In this document: piece after piece, positions 24,683-33,718 of the stretch
Layout of the letters: each line of letters starts with the position of its first letter
How positions within the stretch are numbered: position 1 is the stretch's first letter
From: an uncultured Ruminococcus sp.
GTDB lineage: Bacteria > Bacillota > Clostridia > Oscillospirales > CAG-272
Direction: 5' to 3'
DNA length: 39,222 bases
Assembly (NCBI GenBank): GCA_902791785.1
Contig: CADAXH010000001.1
Span: forward strand, 1-39,222
Notes under the pieces: generated by a model
What the model saw: the letters and a program-made list of their open reading frames with translations, nothing else
Databases searched by the model: none
Told to the model about the DNA's origin: nothing
Position numbers and translations under genes: made by a program

Positions 24683-25512
24683 ACTACGAAAAACGGCAGA
24701 TAGGTGTTGATGAGAATGTTGACCGCTATCATCGATCCTACAAGGACAAACCACAGAAAATCCGTAAACCTGAATTTCAGTTTTGTCATCTTTGTTCTGC
24801 CTTCTCCTCCTCTGTAGCATCTGCATTCCATTGCTATTGCAAGTTCATCCGCTCTTCTGAACGAAGACACGAACAAAGGTATGAGAATAGGAATCAGTGC
24901 CTTGATTCTTTTGAAAAGACTGCCTGAAGAAAAATCCGATCCCCTGGCCTTCTGTGCAGACATTATTTTGTCTGTCTCTTCTATTATCGTTGGAATAAAC
25001 CTCATGGCAATCGTCATCATCATTGAAAATTCATGCACGGGCAGGTGGATTTTTCCGAGCGGAGCAAGCATCTGCTCAAGTCCGTCCGTCAAAGCAATTG
25101 GCGAAGTCGTATATGTCAGAATGACACTTGTTCCGATAATTATGCATGCAATTCTGGTGAGCATATAAATAGCGGAAATAATGCCTTCCAAGTATATCCT
25201 GATTACCCAGAAAGATACAAGCAGTGTTGCCGAATCATTTTTGGGCTGATACCAGAAAACATTTATTATGCCTGTTATGATCACAATGAATATCAGTGGT
25301 TTAAGGCTCTTCAATATCGTTTTTATCGGTATTTTCGAAAAAACAATCAACAGTATTGCAGTGAGAAGAATAAAGCCGTATGCCACAGCGGATTTGGCAA
25401 AGAAAACTGCCACTATGTAGACAATGGCTGTTATGAGTTTCATTCTCGGATCAATCTTGTGAATTGGAGAGTCGAGCGGAAAATACTGTCCCAGCGTGAT
25501 GTCTCTAAGCAC
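24679..25512 (-). CDS. ecfT: Energy-coupling factor transporter transmembrane protein EcfT
   Basis: 277-residue membrane scaffold of group II ECF transporters, which couples the two ATPases to exchangeable vitamin- or metal-binding S components. It has several membrane helices in the first 200 residues and the cytoplasmic coupling helices with the two signature motifs ARG (in QKARGSDF) and CRCYRGG near the C-terminus. I choose the GTG at 25512, giving MLRDITLGQYFP, the usual EcfT start, with AAGGTGG upstream. It overlaps the ecfA2 stop by 8 bases. No S component is nearby, as expected for a shared module. Confidence 0.94.
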   Translation of the reverse strand: MLRDITLGQYFPLDSPIHKIDPRMKLITAIVYIVAVFFAKSAVAYGFILLTAILLIVFSKIPIKTILKSLKPLIFIVIITGIINVFWYQPKNDSATLLVSFWVIRIYLEGIISAIYMLTRIACIIIGTSVILTYTTSPIALTDGLEQMLAPLGKIHLPVHEFSMMMTIAMRFIPTIIEETDKIMSAQKARGSDFSSGSLFKRIKALIPILIPLFVSSFRRADELAIAMECRCYRGGEGRTKMTKLKFRFTDFLWFVLVGSMIAVNILINTYLPFFVV

Positions 25513-26371
25513 CCTGATCACCACCTTCGAACAGTTTCATTATTTCAGAAACTGCACTTTCAGCAGTGTATGCTGACGTACTCACATTGTACCCCATTTT
25601 TCTGAGCTCAATCAGAATCTGTGTTGCCTGGGGCACCATCAGGCCGACACCTGTAAGTTCCTGAGCATGTGAAAAAACTTCGTCTACAGTTCCCGAGAGG
25701 AACACTTTAGAGTCCGACATAACAACGACATTGTCGCAGAATTCCGCCATGTCTTCCATGCTGTGACTTATGATAATCAGAGTTGAATCCGTGTCGTCTT
25801 TGTATTTTCTCAGCCTGTCAAATATCTCTCTTTTTCCCGACGGGTCAAGTCCTGCCGCGGGTTCGTCCAGCACGAGAATTTCAGGTCTCATTGCCATTAT
25901 TCCGGCTATTGCGACTCTTCTCTTCTGTCCTCCGGATATGTCGAACGGGGACACGTCAAGTATGTCTTCAGGCAGTCCGACAAACCTTAGGGATTCCAAA
26001 ACTCTCTCGTCTATTTCCTTCTGATCCAGCCCCATGTTTTTCGGACCGAAAGAAATGTCTTTCCTTACAGTCTCGTCGAAAAGCTGGTATTCAGGATACT
26101 GAAACACAAGCCCGACTTTGAATCTGACTTCTTTTATCTTTTTTGGTTCGCTCCAGATATTTTTGTCATTTACAAACACTTCACCGGAAGAAACTTTCAA
26201 AAGACCATTAAGCAGCTGTGACAATGTGCTTTTTCCGGATCCTGTATGCCCTATTATTCCCGTAATCTTACCCTGTTCGAATCTGACGTTGACGTCATTG
26301 ACTGCAGCCTTTTCGAACGGAGTGTCCTTGCTGTATGTGTAACATGCATGTCTGAGTTCGGCTACTGTCAT
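25505..26371 (-). CDS. ecfA2: Energy-coupling factor ATPase EcfA2
   Basis: 288-residue ABC ATPase. Walker A GHTGSGKST is at 41-49, the signature is ISGGQ and Walker B ends in LVLDEPAAGLDP. It pairs with EcfA1 to power the ECF transporter. The start ATG overlaps the ecfA1 stop (ATGA). The last 30 residues are the C-terminal extension typical of the EcfA pair. Confidence 0.95.
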   Translation of the reverse strand: MTVAELRHACYTYSKDTPFEKAAVNDVNVRFEQGKITGIIGHTGSGKSTLSQLLNGLLKVSSGEVFVNDKNIWSEPKKIKEVRFKVGLVFQYPEYQLFDETVRKDISFGPKNMGLDQKEIDERVLESLRFVGLPEDILDVSPFDISGGQKRRVAIAGIMAMRPEILVLDEPAAGLDPSGKREIFDRLRKYKDDTDSTLIIISHSMEDMAEFCDNVVVMSDSKVFLSGTVDEVFSHAQELTGVGLMVPQATQILIELRKMGYNVSTSAYTAESAVSEIMKLFEGGDQGA

Positions 26372-27231
26372 ATCCTGCTCCTTTTCTTGAGAGCATCAGA
26401 TATGTTCTGAGCAGCACTCAGCGGATCAAGTCCGTCTGTATTTATTTCAATTCCTTTTTCCTTCAGCATGTTCAGTATTGTCTTGGATTGAGGGAGCGCA
26501 AGTCCGGTATCCTCGAGCATCTTTTCATCCGAGAAGATTTCCTGAGGAGTTCCGTCTGAAGCAACTCTTCCTTTTGAAAGGACTATAATCCTGTCGGCAT
26601 GGACGGCTTCGTCCATGTGGTGAGTTATGAGAATAATTGTCTTGCCCATCTTTGCCAGTTTCAGTATTGTCTGCATGACTTCACTTCTTCCGATTGGGTC
26701 AAGCATCGCAGTAGACTCGTCGAAGATTATGACGTCGGGAGAAATGGCAATGATTCCGGCTATTGCCACTCTCTGCTTCTGCCCGCCCGAAAGCTGGCTT
26801 GAAGAATGGCGGGAAAATTCTTTCATTCCGACTATACCGAGAGCTTCATCAACTCTTCTCCTGATTTCCTGTGGTTCTATTCCAAGATTTTCAGGTCCGA
26901 AAGCGACATCTTCTTCAACAATTGTCGCAACCATCTGGTTGTCCGGATTCTGGAAGACCATTCCAATCTTTTTTCTTATCTCGTATGCCTGGTCTTCGGT
27001 TATGTTCTCATCTATCTTCTGCCCGAACAGTTCGATGGTTCCGGATGTGGGTTTGTTGACAAGACTGAAAACCTTTGCCAGTGTGCTTTTTCCCGAGCCG
27101 TTCCGGCCAAGAATGCATACAAACGACCCCTCTTTAATGTCAAGTGAAACATCAAAGAGGACAGGTTTTATCTTGTCATCACTTTCATACTGAAAATTCA
27201 GATTTTCGGTTTTGATAACCGTATTTGCCAT
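26368..27231 (-). CDS. ecfA1: Energy-coupling factor ATPase EcfA1
   Basis: 287-residue ABC ATPase with Walker A GRNGSGKST at 42-50, signature LSGGQ and Walker B VIIFDEST. The ATST-type substitution of the usual DEPT by DEST after Walker B is common in EcfA1. AAAGGA precedes the ATG. It forms the heterodimer with EcfA2 below EcfT. Confidence 0.95.
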   Translation of the reverse strand: MANTVIKTENLNFQYESDDKIKPVLFDVSLDIKEGSFVCILGRNGSGKSTLAKVFSLVNKPTSGTIELFGQKIDENITEDQAYEIRKKIGMVFQNPDNQMVATIVEEDVAFGPENLGIEPQEIRRRVDEALGIVGMKEFSRHSSSQLSGGQKQRVAIAGIIAISPDVIIFDESTAMLDPIGRSEVMQTILKLAKMGKTIILITHHMDEAVHADRIIVLSKGRVASDGTPQEIFSDEKMLEDTGLALPQSKTILNMLKEKGIEINTDGLDPLSAAQNISDALKKRSRI

Positions 27232-27249
27232 GATTGTTTTCCTTTGTTG

Positions 27250-28101
27250 TTAATATTTCGTCCATCTTGCCGTTCCGCCGCATGGCAAGCAGGCACCGGT
27301 CTGGGTAACACGCAGACCAAGTTCATCACATTCAATTTTTCCGCCCTTGAGCGTCAGATTCATCAGATAACCGATTGATGAAGGAGACAGTCCCGTCGTG
27401 TATGAGTTGACTATAAAGAACAGCGGATCGTCCGACAAAAGCTTTGCGGCCGATTCAATGAATTTGCCTATGTTGTCTTCAAGTTTCCAGACTTCACCTG
27501 ACGGACCTCTTCCGTAAGAAGGGGGATCCATTATTATTCCGTCATATTTATTGCCTCTTCGGATTTCTCTCTCAATGAATTTGTTGCAGTCATCAACAAT
27601 ATATCTGATGGGAGCATTTTCAAGAGACGACAAAACGGCATTCTCCTTTGCCTGGGCAACCATTCCCTTTGCCGCATCCACATGGCACACGCTTGCGCCT
27701 GCAGCCGCCGCAGCAATGCTTGCCGCCCCCGTATATGCAAAGAGATTCAGCACTTTTGCTTCTCTTCCCGATTCACGTATCTTTTTCTGAATGAAATCCC
27801 AGTTTGCAGCCTGTTCCGGGAACACGCCCGTGTGCTTGAATCCCATGGGCTTGACTTTTAGTGTGAAATTGGAATAGTTGATTGTCCAGAATTCCGGGAC
27901 ATCCTTCTTTATCCAGCTTCCGCCTCCGCCTTCCCTGTCATATACTGCATCTGCCCTGTTCCAGAGCGAACTCTTTTTCTGATTTTTCCAGATTACCTGA
28001 GGATCGGGTCTTGACAGAATATATTTTCCCCATCTTTCAAGCCTTCTGCCGTCAGAGCAGTCTATGAGTTCATAATCTTTCCATTTGTCTGATGATATCA
28101 T
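27250..28101 (-). CDS. RlmI/RlmK-like SAM-dependent RNA methyltransferase
   Basis: 283-residue class I methyltransferase of the COG1092 type. The SAM motif is VLNLFAYTGAAS and the catalytic motif IV is DPPSYGRGP, typical of enzymes that methylate bases of 23S rRNA. It lacks the N-terminal PUA domain of full-length RlmI, so it is the short form widespread in Firmicutes. GGAAAA precedes the ATG, and it lies 12 bases after ruvB. The exact target base is unknown. Confidence 0.88.
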   Translation of the reverse strand: MISSDKWKDYELIDCSDGRRLERWGKYILSRPDPQVIWKNQKKSSLWNRADAVYDREGGGGSWIKKDVPEFWTINYSNFTLKVKPMGFKHTGVFPEQAANWDFIQKKIRESGREAKVLNLFAYTGAASIAAAAAGASVCHVDAAKGMVAQAKENAVLSSLENAPIRYIVDDCNKFIEREIRRGNKYDGIIMDPPSYGRGPSGEVWKLEDNIGKFIESAAKLLSDDPLFFIVNSYTTGLSPSSIGYLMNLTLKGGKIECDELGLRVTQTGACLPCGGTARWTKY

Positions 28102-28113
28102 AAATTTTCCTTT

Positions 28114-29184
28114 TTACAAATTTGTGTCGAATCTCAATTGAGTTCCGCCAGATTTCCCGTAAGGAAGTCCGAGATGGTCATATGCAAGTTTTGTGACACA
28201 TCTTCCCCTCGGAGTCCTGTTGATAAACCCGAGCCTCATAAGATATGGTTCGTAAACATCTTCAATCGTTATTGGCTCTTCGTCAATAATTGCAGAAAGG
28301 GTGTCTATTCCGACAGGGCCTCCGTTGAAAGTTGTTATGATAGTCTTGAGTATTCTTCTGTCGACATCGTCCAGTCCAAGTTCGTCTATATCGAGCAGCC
28401 TAAGTGCTTCGTCTGCCATCTGATCCGTTATGACTCCGTCTCCTTTTACCTGCGCATAGTCCCTTACTCTTCTCAGCAGTCTGTTCGCTACACGCGGTGT
28501 TCCTCTTGACCTTTTTGCAAGAGCAGTAAGACCCGAATCCGAAATATCTATGTTCAGGATTCCCGCGCTTCTCTTCAGTATCTTTCTGATTTCGTCGTCA
28601 TTGTACAGATCGAGTTTTAGAAGAATTCCGAATCTGTCGTGAAGCGGAGTCGAAATCTGGCCGGCTCTTGTTGTAGCTCCTATAAGAGTGAATTTTTCAA
28701 GATTAAGCTTGATTGAGTTTGCTGCGGGTCCCTTTCCCGTTATGAGGTCAAGGGTGTAGTCTTCCATTGCAGGGTACATTATTTCTTCGCTTATTCTGTT
28801 CAGTCTGTGAATCTCATCTATGAACAGAACATCGTTTCTTTCCACATTTGTCAGAATGGCGGCAAGATCACCCGGCTTTTCAATTGAAGGGCCTGATGTT
28901 GTCTTGATGTTTGATCCCATCTCTCTTGCTATTATTGTTGCAAGCGTTGTCTTTCCGAGTCCGGGAGGTCCGTAGATCAGTACGTGGTCGAGTGCCTCGC
29001 CCCTCTGTTTGGCAGCTTCAATGCTTATCCTGAGAGTCTTCTTTGCTTTTTCCTGGCCTACATAATCATCCAGCGAAGTTGGTCTTAATCCGCCTTCTTC
29101 GGCATCCTCAACCGAATACTGTACACCAATGATTCTCTCTTCCTGTTCTTCTGTCTGCCTTACTTTGCTTTTCTCTATAGCCAT
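28114..29184 (-). CDS. ruvB: Holliday junction branch migration ATPase RuvB
   Basis: 356-residue AAA+ motor. Walker A GPPGLGKT is at 72-79, Walker B DEIHRLNR and sensor 1 GATTRAG follow, and the C-terminal winged helix ends with the GRCVT...LGLPY segment typical of RuvB. It pulls DNA through the RuvA-bound Holliday junction. It follows ruvA by 7 bases. Confidence 0.98.
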   Translation of the reverse strand: MAIEKSKVRQTEEQEERIIGVQYSVEDAEEGGLRPTSLDDYVGQEKAKKTLRISIEAAKQRGEALDHVLIYGPPGLGKTTLATIIAREMGSNIKTTSGPSIEKPGDLAAILTNVERNDVLFIDEIHRLNRISEEIMYPAMEDYTLDLITGKGPAANSIKLNLEKFTLIGATTRAGQISTPLHDRFGILLKLDLYNDDEIRKILKRSAGILNIDISDSGLTALAKRSRGTPRVANRLLRRVRDYAQVKGDGVITDQMADEALRLLDIDELGLDDVDRRILKTIITTFNGGPVGIDTLSAIIDEEPITIEDVYEPYLMRLGFINRTPRGRCVTKLAYDHLGLPYGKSGGTQLRFDTNL

Positions 29185-29191
29185 ACAAATC

Positions 29192-29794
29192 TCACTTTCC
29201 CGAGTTGTATCTGCGCAATGCTTCGCGCATTACTTCTTCTATGGTTTCACCGGTACAATCCCTGACAACTCTTATTGCATCCGCCTTGCTGATGCCAAGA
29301 ACCATCAGACCGTCTATGACGTCCTTCTGAATTGATGAAATATTGTTTGCTGAGCCGGAGTCGACAATTTCCGTTCCGTCTTCTGAAGCAATGATTGCAA
29401 TTCTTTCCTTCAGTTCGAGAATAATTCTCTCTGCGGTCTTTTTGCCTATTCCCTTTGCTCCGGATATAAGTTTTACGTCTCCTGTCACAATTGCGCTGGC
29501 AAGTCTCTCGGGAGAAAAAGCACTCAATATGGATATTGCGGCCTTCGGTCCGACTCCTGAAACATTCAGCAGCTGTTTGAACATGTCAAGTTCGGCCTCG
29601 GTGTAAAATCCGTATAATTCGATGGCGTCTTCTCTGACCTGCATATAGGTAAAGAGTTTGACATCCTCTCCTGTCTTTGTCAGGTGAGACAATGTATTGT
29701 TTGATACTGTCAGCAAGAAACCGACACCTCCGCAATCAACTACGGCTGTCTGAAGTGATGTTGAAGCAAGTTTTCCATGTAAGTAGTAAAACAT
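29192..29794 (-). CDS. ruvA: Holliday junction DNA helicase subunit RuvA
   Basis: 200-residue junction-binding tetramer subunit. It has an N-terminal OB domain, two helix-hairpin-helix motifs (LLNVSGVGPKAAISIL and GAKGIGKKTAERIILELK) and a C-terminal domain for RuvB contact (DVIDGLMVLGISKADA). AAAGGA precedes the ATG. It lies 25 bases after ruvC. Confidence 0.98.
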   Translation of the reverse strand: MFYYLHGKLASTSLQTAVVDCGGVGFLLTVSNNTLSHLTKTGEDVKLFTYMQVREDAIELYGFYTEAELDMFKQLLNVSGVGPKAAISILSAFSPERLASAIVTGDVKLISGAKGIGKKTAERIILELKERIAIIASEDGTEIVDSGSANNISSIQKDVIDGLMVLGISKADAIRVVRDCTGETIEEVMREALRRYNSGK

Positions 29795-29819
29795 CTTTTA
29801 TCCTTTCCGAAACAATATT

Positions 29820-30335
29820 TCAGACCAGTTTGGTCTTTCTTCCGTTGTAAAATTCCTGTATTTTGGATCCTCTGCAGTTGTTGTGGCAGATAGCAAGGGC
29901 AAGCGCGTCAGCCGCGTCATCCGGTTTCGGGATTGCGTCAAGTTTCAGAATGTTCTTGACCATGGTCTGAACCTGTTTTTTCTGAGCTCTGCCGTAGCCA
30001 ACTATCGTCTGCTTTACCTGCAGCGGTGTGTATTCGTATATATCCACCATTTTCTGTTTTGCCGCAAGAAGTATAACTCCCCTTGCTTCTGCAACTCCGA
30101 TGGCGGTGGTCTGGTTTGTGTTGAAAAACAATTCTTCTATTGACATTTCCGAAGGCTGATACTCGTCTATAAGCTCATTCAGATCATTGTAGATTGTCAA
30201 AAGCCTGTCTTCTATTTCCTGGCCTGCGGGTGTGGTTATGGCGCCGCAGTCAATCATCTTTATTCTGTTTCTTTCGACTTCGATAACTCCGTACCCTACA
30301 ATTGCCACGCCGGGGTCAATTCCGAGAATTCTCAT
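29820..30335 (-). CDS. ruvC: Crossover junction endodeoxyribonuclease RuvC
   Basis: 171-residue Holliday junction resolvase of the RNase H fold. The four catalytic acids can be placed at Asp7, Glu67, Asp140 and Asp143, in the ILGIDPG, SIEELFF and KPDDAADALA motifs. The ATG overlaps the stop codon of the upstream prephenate-dehydratase-like gene and has six consecutive G as Shine-Dalgarno. Order ruvC-ruvA-ruvB is intact. Confidence 0.98.
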   Translation of the reverse strand: MRILGIDPGVAIVGYGVIEVERNRIKMIDCGAITTPAGQEIEDRLLTIYNDLNELIDEYQPSEMSIEELFFNTNQTTAIGVAEARGVILLAAKQKMVDIYEYTPLQVKQTIVGYGRAQKKQVQTMVKNILKLDAIPKPDDAADALALAICHNNCRGSKIQEFYNGRKTKLV

Positions 30336-31306
30336 AAGTTCCCCCCGGAGACAGAATAGATTCCTATTGTCGTAAACTGCGGGAAATTCAGTTTGAGATA
30401 GCAGATGATTGCCTTCAGATCCGAATTCGAGATGTCAAAAAGAATCTCTACCGAGTTTTCTCTTCCCGCAACAGACTGCGGAATAATGTCTGTCCTTATT
30501 ACCTTTGCTGAATTAAAGACGCAGCAGCGGAAGATACCTTCCATGTCCGAATAATCATCAAGAGTAAGTCTTATTCTGAAAACGTTCTCATTCTTTTCCG
30601 TAGTTATCATTCTGCCTGAGACAAGTGCGAACTCCGTGGTATTCTCACCGTCTGTTGAGTCAATAAGTTTCGTCATGACAATATAAAGCTGGTTCTCTTC
30701 CACAAAAGAACAGTATGCGCTGAGTCTTCCGTCGATTGTATTTGATACGGGAATGACTCCGAAATCAGCCTCGCCCTTGGCAACAAATGAACAGACATCC
30801 GTAAAAGAGTCCGACTCCACCGGAATGCATTTGTCAAAACAGGATGCGAAGAACTCGAATGCCTCGTTCGTCTGTTTGCCTCCGGTTGTTGCGATCCTGG
30901 CAGATTTCATCATTTCAGGTGACTCTTCACCGGACAGCCACTTTGAAACGTCTTTCGGTTCACCCTTTGATGAATGTCCGGCCAGGAGTTTGGCGAATCT
31001 GATTTTGTCGTCATCTGAAATTGTTTTTGAAAATGAAGTGAAATCCGTTTCGTTTGCAGATCCGAAAGCATTGTGCGGCGCAAACCTGATTGATTTTTCA
31101 TACATTCCCGTTGATTCGTCACTAAGGCAAACGGCGTCCATGACGTCGGCATATCCCGAATTCTTGATGAGTTCGCCTGAAAAAACAGCAGCCAAATCCT
31201 TCAGATGAGCTTTTCTCATCTCAAATCCGTGAGAAATGGACTCGTCTGTCCTGTTCAGGTTTTCCGATATAATCTGATAGTCGTCACTTTCGTCGTACTG
31301 GTACAT
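30332..31306 (-). CDS. Prephenate-dehydratase-like protein with altered key residues and ACT-like domain
   Basis: 324 residues. Residues 1-130 match nothing I know. Residues about 135-230 follow the prephenate dehydratase fold: RIATTGGKQTNEAF, then FTDVCSFVAKGEADFGVIPVSNT, where real enzymes have VxxGxADxGVxPIENS. The catalytic TRF motif is TEF at 224-226, and the PIENS Glu and Ser are replaced. Residues about 240-320 look like an ACT domain (FRIRLTLDDYSDMEGIFRCC...FTTIGIYS). So it may bind an aromatic or related ligand but is probably not a dehydratase. It sits between nadC (7-base gap) and ruvC (ATGA overlap). Function is unknown; the resemblance is by eye. Confidence 0.75.
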   Translation of the reverse strand: MYQYDESDDYQIISENLNRTDESISHGFEMRKAHLKDLAAVFSGELIKNSGYADVMDAVCLSDESTGMYEKSIRFAPHNAFGSANETDFTSFSKTISDDDKIRFAKLLAGHSSKGEPKDVSKWLSGEESPEMMKSARIATTGGKQTNEAFEFFASCFDKCIPVESDSFTDVCSFVAKGEADFGVIPVSNTIDGRLSAYCSFVEENQLYIVMTKLIDSTDGENTTEFALVSGRMITTEKNENVFRIRLTLDDYSDMEGIFRCCVFNSAKVIRTDIIPQSVAGRENSVEILFDISNSDLKAIICYLKLNFPQFTTIGIYSVSGGNL

Positions 31307-31313
31307 ATTTCAC

Positions 31314-32165
31314 CTATTTGACAATTTTGAATTTCAAACTGATATCCAGCGCTTTAACACTGTGAGTGAGAGCACCGATGCTTATCAGGTCAACTCCCGT
31401 CTCCGCAATTGATCTGAGCTGTTCTGCAGTTTTGTCTCCCATGTTCCCGGAAGCTTCCGTTAGAACCCTTCCGTCAATCAGCCTGACTGCTTCTCTCGTC
31501 TGTTCAAGATCCATATTGTCGAGCATGATGATGTCTACTTTGGCATCAAGTGCCTCTTTTACCTGTTCAAGAGTCTCAGTCTCGACTTCAATCTTTATTG
31601 TGTGAGGAGCTTTTTCTTTTGCCGCTTTCACAGCATTTGTTATGCCGCCTGCAGCAGCTATGTGATTATCCTTAATCAGGATTCCGTCGGAAAGACCGAA
31701 TCTGTGATTTGATCCTCCTCCTACCCTGACTGCATATTTTTCAAGTTTTCTCATGAGCGGAGTGGTTTTTCTTGTATCTGCTATTTTTGCACCTGTTCCT
31801 TCAACAGCCTTCACTGCCTCATGAGTTCTTGTTGCGATTCCGGACAGTCTCTGCATGACATTCAATCCTGTTCTCTCTCCGACAAGAATTGTTTTCGCAT
31901 CTCCCGAAACCTCTGCAATCACGTCGCCTTTTGCCACTTCGTCGCCGTCATTCTTCAGTTTTCTGAATTCAACTTTTCCGCCAAGAAGTTCAAAAACTCT
32001 CCTGGCAAAATCCACTCCGCAAAGGATTCCGCTCTCTTTTGCTATATATTTTCCACTTGCAGTAGTGCCGTCGGCAACGGTACATTCTGTAGTTATGTCA
32101 CCGTCTCCTATATCCTCATTAAGAGCTGCGAGAATGAACTCGTCTGTTTTTCTGTCAATTACCAT
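31314..32165 (-). CDS. nadC: Quinolinate phosphoribosyltransferase (nicotinate-nucleotide pyrophosphorylase)
   Basis: 283-residue enzyme that converts quinolinate and PRPP to nicotinate mononucleotide, the third step of de novo NAD synthesis. The TRKTTPLMRKLEKYAVRVGGG block and the SDGILIKDNH motif are diagnostic. I start at the ATG at 32165, 7 bases after GAGG; a TTG two codons earlier overlaps the nadB stop. Last of nadA-nadB-nadC. Confidence 0.97.
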   Translation of the reverse strand: MVIDRKTDEFILAALNEDIGDGDITTECTVADGTTASGKYIAKESGILCGVDFARRVFELLGGKVEFRKLKNDGDEVAKGDVIAEVSGDAKTILVGERTGLNVMQRLSGIATRTHEAVKAVEGTGAKIADTRKTTPLMRKLEKYAVRVGGGSNHRFGLSDGILIKDNHIAAAGGITNAVKAAKEKAPHTIKIEVETETLEQVKEALDAKVDIIMLDNMDLEQTREAVRLIDGRVLTEASGNMGDKTAEQLRSIAETGVDLISIGALTHSVKALDISLKFKIVK

Positions 32166-32167
32166 AT

Positions 32168-33700
32168 TCAATCCTCAATGTAATGAGCACCGATGCTCAC
32201 CTTTCTCTCGTTAGCGCCGTCAAGTATCATTTTTGCGGTGCTGAGCATGTTGTAATAATCGTAATCCTTCTGTGTTGTCAGTTTTAGTTTTTCAGCAGAA
32301 TTGTAAAGATTGTCTATAAGGCGCTTTCCTTCTGCAAGACCTTCTTTTGTTCTGACTGCATTTGCATACTCAGATACAATCTCTCTGACTTCAAGCTGTT
32401 TTTTGTCAATTTCTCTGCACACTTCCCCGGAATCGTCTCTTCCAGCCGAAACAGGTTCGGAACCTTTTCTGAAATGACTGTTTATATAGTTTGCCGCTCT
32501 TCTTCCGAACACCAGACATTCAAGCATTGAATTGCTTGCAAGTCTGTTTGCACCGTGAATTCCCGTCCATGCGCACTCTCCGGCAGCAAACAGTCCTTCA
32601 ACATTTGTCTTGGCGTCAAGGTCAGTCTTTATGCCTCCCATCTGATAATGCTGAGATGGTCTGATCGGAATGAACTGCCTCGGAACGTCAATGCCCTCAT
32701 CGTGACATTTCTGATATATTGTCGGAAATCTGTGTTTGAAGAATTCTTCGTCCATTGAAGAAACGTCAAGCCACACATTGTCCAGCTTTTCCTTTTTCAT
32801 TTCTGAAAGAATGGCTCTTGTGACTATGTCTCTCGGGGCAAGATCAGCTCTCGGGTGTTTGCCCTGCATGAAAGCTTCACCTCTCTGATTCCTCAATATG
32901 CCGCCCTCGCCTCTCACTGCTTCTGAAATGAGGAAAGCTCTCTCGGAATTCTCTTTGGAACCTATGGCGAGAGTGGTTGGGTGGAACTGGACAAGCTCCA
33001 TTCCGAACACTTCTGCACCGGCACGAACTGCTGAACAGATTCCGTCTCCGATTGCTCCCGCCGGATTTGTCGTACTGAGATAAAGGTGTCCGATTCCTCC
33101 GGTTGCCAGTATTATGTTGCCGCATTCGACAATTTTATATTCGCCGTCGTTTATCAGCGCCCCGCACACTCCTCTGGAGTCTGTGAGTATATCAACCATG
33201 TAGGTTTCGAATTTGACTTCAATATTCTTTTTGGTGAGCGCAATCTCTCCGAGTCGCTTCGTCGTTTCTCTTCCTGTTGCGTCTCCGCCTGCATGTACAA
33301 TTCTTCTGTGGCTGTGTCCGCCTTCCCTGGTGATTTCGAGATCACCTTCGGGATTGTGGTCAAACGGAACATTGTCTGCTATAAGTTCACGGATATTTTC
33401 GGGACCTTCGTCAACAAGGACCTCAACCGCTTTTCTGTCGCACAGACCCGCCCCGGCTACCAGTGTGTCCTCAATGTGCGAATCAAAAAAATCATCAGGC
33501 GCAATTACTGAAGCTATTCCGCCCTGTGCAAGCCATGAGTTTGAACCATCAACCTTGGTCTTTGTCACAATCATGACCTTGTATTTTTTATCTATGTGAA
33601 GTGCAGAATAGAGTCCTGCAATCCCGGATCCGACAACAAGAACGTCACATTTTACTCTTTTAAGGCCGTCGGTTTCTCCGGAATATAGATACCTTTTCAT
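32168..33700 (-). CDS. nadB: L-aspartate oxidase
   Basis: 510-residue FAD enzyme that oxidises aspartate to iminoaspartate, used by NadA. The dinucleotide motif VVGSGIAGLYSA lies at about 21-32. The REGGHSHRR and HGANRLASNSMLE motifs are characteristic of the NadB/succinate dehydrogenase flavoprotein family, and the operon position identifies it as NadB. The C-terminus reaches the start of nadC. Confidence 0.97.
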   Translation of the reverse strand: MKRYLYSGETDGLKRVKCDVLVVGSGIAGLYSALHIDKKYKVMIVTKTKVDGSNSWLAQGGIASVIAPDDFFDSHIEDTLVAGAGLCDRKAVEVLVDEGPENIRELIADNVPFDHNPEGDLEITREGGHSHRRIVHAGGDATGRETTKRLGEIALTKKNIEVKFETYMVDILTDSRGVCGALINDGEYKIVECGNIILATGGIGHLYLSTTNPAGAIGDGICSAVRAGAEVFGMELVQFHPTTLAIGSKENSERAFLISEAVRGEGGILRNQRGEAFMQGKHPRADLAPRDIVTRAILSEMKKEKLDNVWLDVSSMDEEFFKHRFPTIYQKCHDEGIDVPRQFIPIRPSQHYQMGGIKTDLDAKTNVEGLFAAGECAWTGIHGANRLASNSMLECLVFGRRAANYINSHFRKGSEPVSAGRDDSGEVCREIDKKQLEVREIVSEYANAVRTKEGLAEGKRLIDNLYNSAEKLKLTTQKDYDYYNMLSTAKMILDGANERKVSIGAHYIED

Positions 33701-33718
33701 AATTACCGTTTTCTCCCG

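Noticed and set aside
30332..31306. Annotation as functional prephenate dehydratase (pheA)
   Set aside because: The TRF catalytic Arg and the PIENS Glu and Ser are replaced, no aromatic pathway genes are nearby, and the N-terminus is not a chorismate mutase.
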